Shown here one piece after another: positions 7,538 through 10,012 of a stretch of DNA of 10,012 nt; position 1 is the stretch's first letter, and every line of letters starts with the position of its first letter. The DNA is from Granulosicoccus sp965367215 (lineage in GTDB: Bacteria; Pseudomonadota; Gammaproteobacteria; Granulosicoccales; Granulosicoccaceae). The stretch is taken from contig CBDUIJ010000211.1 of assembly GCA_965367215.1 (NCBI GenBank), positions 1 through 10,012 of the forward strand, in the 5' to 3' direction. The notes beneath the pieces were generated by a model. That model made no database searches. It was not told the DNA's origin and saw nothing but the letters and a program-made list of their open reading frames with translations. The position numbers and the translations under genes are program-made.

Positions 7538-7556
7538 AATAATCATTCTCATTAGC
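7538..7556 (-). promoter_or_regulatory. Fur box upstream of the orphan-DUF2325 unit
   Basis: The minus-strand sequence GCTAATGAGAATGATTATT matches the 19-bp Fur consensus (GATAATGATAATCATTATC) at 15 of 19 positions by my own alignment. The wider region can also be read as repeated NAATGN-type hexamers, as in extended Fur sites. It lies 30 bp upstream of the start codon at 7508, within an AT-rich patch unlike the surrounding sequence, and probably overlaps the promoter. Fur with ferrous iron normally blocks transcription, so the downstream genes should be expressed when iron is scarce. It lies about 150 bp from the divergent acetyltransferase start, and an effect there is possible but less likely. 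Confidence 0.82.
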
Positions 7557-7706
7557 ATTCTAGAATAAATTTGATCACGTGTCAGCCTTATCGATGATCA
7601 GTGAAGTTTTTGCCTGTTCGAAACCTGTCCTTGGGGGTATCGTGACGACAGGCGATGTCCGATGATTTCCGTCGAGCATCTGTTCCGGAATCAGCGTGAG
7701 TCAGAG

Positions 7707-8423
7707 ATGTCCACAAGAGTGAATGAATTGCAGCAAGCCATTGGTGAGGATGTGCTGGGCTGGGAGGCGGTCGAGCCACCTTCACGCACCCTCATGCAAG
7801 GCCGCTACTGCCGGGTCGAGCCGCTGGATATCCTCACCCATGTCGATGATCTCCATGAGGCCTTTGCCGCTGACACCACCGGTCGGCTCTGGACGTACAT
7901 GCCCATGGGGCCCTTCGCATCGGTCAGCGAACTGAAGGACTGGATGGATGGTGCCTGTACCGGGGAGGATCCCTTGTTCCACGTCATCATCGATGAGGCC
8001 AGCGACAAGGCGATCGGCTTTGCCAGCTACCTGAGAATCAAGCCGGAAATCGGTGTCATTGAAGTGGGGTATATCGCCTTTTCACCGCAATTGCAGAGAA
8101 CCCGGGCTGCCACCGAGGCGATGTATCTGATGATGCGTCGGGTGTTCGATGAACTGGGCTATCGACGCTATGAATGGAAATGCGATGCGCTCAACGCAGC
8201 GTCGCAAGCAGCGGCGCGGCGCCTGGGCTTTACCTACGAGGGTACCTTCAGACAGGCAACCATCTACAAGGGGCGTAATAGAGACACTGCCTGGTTCGCG
8301 ATTCTGGACGTGGACTGGCCTCGGATGAAAACCGCCTTCGAACTCTGGCTGGCACCGGACAATCACGATGAGCAGGGCAGACAGCGTCAATCACTGCAGG
8401 ACTTCGTCAGCTCGAAAGAGTGA
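7707..8423 (+). CDS. GNAT-family N-acetyltransferase, RimJ/RimL-like
   Basis: Transfers an acetyl group from acetyl-CoA to an amine; the acceptor is unknown. The 238 residues follow a common proteobacterial/actinobacterial GNAT subfamily: MQGRYCRVEPLD near 30-41, LWTYMPMGPF (61-70), EDPLFHVIID (87-96), VIEVGYIAFSPQLQRTRAATEAMYLMM (117-143, with the acetyl-CoA pyrophosphate-binding turn around QRTRAAT), YEWKCDALNAAS (155-166), RRLGFTYEG (171-179) and IYKGRNRDTAWF (186-197). I chose the ATG at 7707 because subfamily members begin only a few residues before the NELxxxIG segment and a GAG lies just upstream; an in-frame ATG at 7662 would add 15 unconserved residues. The gene is divergent from the Fur-box unit and convergent with the kinase-like gene. 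No clear promoter of its own was found in 7557-7706. Confidence 0.85.
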   Translation: MSTRVNELQQAIGEDVLGWEAVEPPSRTLMQGRYCRVEPLDILTHVDDLHEAFAADTTGRLWTYMPMGPFASVSELKDWMDGACTGEDPLFHVIIDEASDKAIGFASYLRIKPEIGVIEVGYIAFSPQLQRTRAATEAMYLMMRRVFDELGYRRYEWKCDALNAASQAAARRLGFTYEGTFRQATIYKGRNRDTAWFAILDVDWPRMKTAFELWLAPDNHDEQGRQRQSLQDFVSSKE

Positions 8424-8463
8424 TTCTTCGGAAATGCAAGTCCGGAAGGTTTGATATGCCCAG

Positions 8464-8482
8464 CCCGCTCTTGATGAGCGGG
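8464..8482. terminator. Hairpin terminator between convergent genes
   Basis: CCCGCTC and GAGCGGG form a perfect 7-bp stem around the loop TTGAT, extendable by one G-U pair. It sits 40 bp past the stop of the acetyltransferase gene and 50 bp past the stop of the convergent kinase-like gene, where a bidirectional terminator is expected. The T-run after the stem is weak on both strands, so efficiency as an intrinsic terminator is uncertain. Confidence 0.6.
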
Positions 8483-8532
8483 TCGGTCATTTCGATTGCA
8501 GCAAGGCCTCGTTTGCCATCACCGTTGACAGC

Positions 8533-9258
8533 TCAGCCTGTGACGGCTTGCTTCTCGCCGACCTGCTCGAGAAGCAGTGACAGCTGAATGTCGGCGATGG
8601 TATCGATCGAGAGTCTTTCGGTGTTGCAGACCAGGTCATAGTGTTCCGGGTCGGCGCTATCGATCTGGTAGTGTGTTTTCCACAGTTGGCGTCTATCACG
8701 ATCCCTTTGCTGGATCTCACGCAGGGTCTGCGCCTCATCCAGGTTCAGAACCGGCGCCATGCGGGCGACCCGGGATGGCAGCGGTGCTACGAGTCTGAGA
8801 TGATTGCCGCCTGCCAGCCCATGTGTGGACATGGCACCACCATGGCCAAGGATGATGACCTTGCCCAGAGAGGCAACGGTACGCAGGAAACGCGACAGCC
8901 GGACGTAGGCCACGTTCTGCATTCCCTGATCACCGAAAATACCCATGACGAATTCTGCAATCTGAGAATGATAGTTCTCGTCGAGCAGATCGTTCATGGA
9001 GGTGGCAAGGTGCTCGCGTGTGAGCACTTGCTGGCACATGCTCTTGTCAAAGATTCGCCATCCCTGCAATGCCGGATTGTCGGAGTCACACTGTTCGATG
9101 TGTTCGAGCAGCTGTTTTGCCAGAAGGTTTCCACCCGCGCCGGATTGGCTGGTGATGGTGACAAAAGGCAAGGTTCCCGGTGGCAGGCGCTTCTTGTTGC
9201 CGGCCAGGCCGGATTTTGTGTCAGAGATGAATTTCTCGACTCTTGCATTGCTATCCAT
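8533..9258 (-). CDS. Cytidylate-kinase-like family protein (AAA-type P-loop variant)
   Basis: Belongs to the cytidylate-kinase-like group of P-loop proteins (Cytidylate_kin2 type), whose substrate is generally not established; it need not be CMP kinase. With the start at 9258 the product is 241 residues. FVTITSQSGAGGNLLAKQL (32-50) is the nucleotide-binding loop of this group, with GAGGN where classical kinases have GKS/T. Further family blocks are IFDKSMCQQVL (69-79), VIILGHGGA (134-142), HLRLVAPLPSRVARM (153-167), a DRDRRQLWKTHY segment (186-197) typical of the lid region, and YDLVCNTERLSID (207-219). I chose ATG 9258 because GGGAG lies 9 nt upstream and the alternative GTG at 9348 falls upstream of the predicted transcription start. 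An FNR/ANR site precedes it. It lies downstream of the E2 gene in the same direction but seems to have its own promoter. Confidence 0.82.
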   Translation of the reverse strand: MDSNARVEKFISDTKSGLAGNKKRLPPGTLPFVTITSQSGAGGNLLAKQLLEHIEQCDSDNPALQGWRIFDKSMCQQVLTREHLATSMNDLLDENYHSQIAEFVMGIFGDQGMQNVAYVRLSRFLRTVASLGKVIILGHGGAMSTHGLAGGNHLRLVAPLPSRVARMAPVLNLDEAQTLREIQQRDRDRRQLWKTHYQIDSADPEHYDLVCNTERLSIDTIADIQLSLLLEQVGEKQAVTG

Positions 9259-9267
9259 TGTTCTTCG

Positions 9268-9272
9268 CTCCC
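9268..9272 (-). promoter_or_regulatory. Ribosome-binding site that decides the kinase-like gene start
   Basis: Minus-strand GGGAG, 9 nt before the ATG at 9258. The longer frame starting with GTG at 9348 has no such site and its first codon lies in the predicted promoter, so this element favours the shorter protein. Confidence 0.65.
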
Positions 9273-9349
9273 AGGATTGCTGAAGTGGATTACACACAGT
9301 TCGAGACGTCGAATCAGGCTCCGAGTTCCGAAGAATGCATCTGTCCACT

Positions 9350-9355
9350 ACTATG
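9350..9355 (-). promoter_or_regulatory. -10 element of FNR/ANR-dependent promoter
   Basis: Minus-strand CATAGT matches TATAAT at four of six positions. Exactly 22 nt separate it from the end of the FNR/ANR site, the distance expected when the activator is centred at -41.5. The predicted transcription start is near 9343, giving a leader of about 85 nt before the ATG at 9258. No good -35 hexamer is present, as usual for activator-dependent promoters. Confidence 0.6.
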
Positions 9356-9377
9356 AAATACTGTCAGACGGTTTGTA

Positions 9378-9391
9378 TTGATATCAATCAA
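9378..9391 (-). promoter_or_regulatory. FNR/ANR (Crp-Fnr family) operator
   Basis: TTGAT-TGAT-ATCAA on the minus strand is a perfect match to the TTGAT-N4-ATCAA consensus of FNR, ANR, Dnr and FixK-type regulators. It lies between the E2 gene stop and the kinase-like gene, and its position relative to the -10 element indicates class II activation when oxygen is low (FNR/ANR) or when nitric oxide is present (Dnr type). Which family member binds cannot be told from the site. Confidence 0.8.
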
Positions 9392-9438
9392 GTCGTTGCA
9401 GAGTGCTCCTGTGTAATGCCGGATTGCCTCAGGTCCCG

Positions 9439-10012
9439 TCAATCCAGTATGAAAAGTGTTACCGGGCTCTCCAGGTAGGCACGAATACGCTGAACAAACA
9501 GCGCTGCGGTATGCCCATCGATGATCCGGTGATCAAACGAGGAGCTCAGGTTCATCATCTGGCGACTGGTCATCTGCTCGTGGCGCATGACGACCCTTGG
9601 CACGATGCGGTTCACACCGACGATCGCAACTTCCGGGTGGTTGATGATGGGCGTACTGGCAATACCTCCCAGGGCTCCGAGGCTGGTCACGGTAATCGTG
9701 CTGCCACTGAGCTCTTCCCGCGAAACCCGGCCTGCACGCGCCGCAGCCGCGAGCCGCCTGATTTCAGCAGACAAGGCATGAATCCCCAGTTGCTCGGCGT
9801 GGCGGATGACCGGCACTACCAGTCCCTGGTCGGTCCGGGTTGCGATGCCCACGTGCCGGGCACTGTGTCGATGGACGGTGTCCGTCTCTTCATCGTACAG
9901 CGCGTTGACCTCCGGAAACTGCTCGAGGCTTCGCAGGATTGCCAGTACGATGAAGGGCAGGGGAGACAGATTTGTATTGTCGGCCTGTCCTGATGCAGCC
10001 TGCACGTCCTGC
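9439..10012 (-). CDS. Branched-chain 2-oxoacid dehydrogenase E2 (dihydrolipoyl acyltransferase), 3' part
   Basis: Only the last 190 codons are in the window; the gene continues past position 10012, so the lipoyl and subunit-binding domains are not visible. This is the catalytic acyltransferase domain, which moves the acyl group from lipoamide to CoA and forms the core of the dehydrogenase complex. Visible blocks are LPFIVLAILRSLEQFPEVNA, HVGIATRTDQGLVVPVIRHAE, ELSGSTITVTSLGALGG, STPIINHPEVAIVGV and MNLSSSFDHRIIDG. The catalytic His (9529-9531) and Asp (9517-9519) of HxxxDG are both present. The HVGIATxTxxGLVVPV and SLGALGGIxSTPxxN segments favour the branched-chain type (bkd) over pyruvate or 2-oxoglutarate E2. 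An internal GTG at 10005 should not be taken as the start, because family sequence continues upstream of it. The C-terminus (LESPVTLFILD) is normal. Confidence 0.92.
   Translation of the reverse strand, partial: QDVQAASGQADNTNLSPLPFIVLAILRSLEQFPEVNALYDEETDTVHRHSARHVGIATRTDQGLVVPVIRHAEQLGIHALSAEIRRLAAAARAGRVSREELSGSTITVTSLGALGGIASTPIINHPEVAIVGVNRIVPRVVMRHEQMTSRQMMNLSSSFDHRIIDGHTAALFVQRIRAYLESPVTLFILD

Noticed and set aside
7571..7583. CACGTG-centred palindrome near the divergent promoter
   Set aside because: The flanking arms are not symmetrical and no known bacterial operator was recognised.
8641..9381. 246-codon open frame on the plus strand
   Set aside because: It is antisense to the cytidylate-kinase-like gene, which has clear family motifs.
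9403..9993. 196-codon open frame on the plus strand
   Set aside because: It is antisense to the E2 acyltransferase gene, whose catalytic motif is intact on the minus strand.

Overview
The window reads as a chromosomal segment of a moderately GC-rich, free-living gammaproteobacterium. The evidence is the protein families present (FucU, a type II thymidine kinase, a proteobacterial-type DUF2325 protein, a branched-chain 2-oxoacid dehydrogenase E2), a kelch protein ending in a GlyGly-CTERM-like tail, and Fur- and FNR/ANR-type operators. A marine, Granulosicoccus-like bacterium would fit, but that assignment is inference. No RNA gene, insertion sequence, CRISPR array or phage gene was seen.

Left arm (1-5159, + strand): a secreted DUF5060-type, glycosidase-like protein with two C-terminal Ig-like domains is followed by a secreted kelch-propeller protein with an acidic stalk and a candidate sorting tail. 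Next come a fucose-mutarotase-family protein (FucU) and thymidine kinase (Tdk), only 7 bp apart and probably cotranscribed. The first three could belong to extracellular carbohydrate handling, but the sequence does not prove this.

Middle (5152-7508, - strand): a two-gene unit of poorly characterised proteins. A 349-residue Cys/His-rich orphan is followed by a 416-residue DUF2325 protein with a long coiled coil. A strong Fur box lies just upstream of the first gene, so the pair is probably an iron-starvation-induced unit. Its last gene overlaps the end of tdk by 8 bp, tail to tail. This is the most promising candidate for an undescribed function in the window.

Right arm (7707-10012): a GNAT acetyltransferase (+) diverges from the Fur-controlled unit and converges on a cytidylate-kinase-like protein (-), with a hairpin terminator between them. 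The kinase-like gene is preceded by a perfect FNR/ANR site (TTGAT-N4-ATCAA) at textbook class II spacing from a -10 element, which suggests induction by low oxygen. The window ends inside the 3' part of a branched-chain 2-oxoacid dehydrogenase E2 gene (-). Two global redox/metal signals, iron limitation and oxygen limitation, therefore appear within about 2 kb, each in front of a poorly understood gene.
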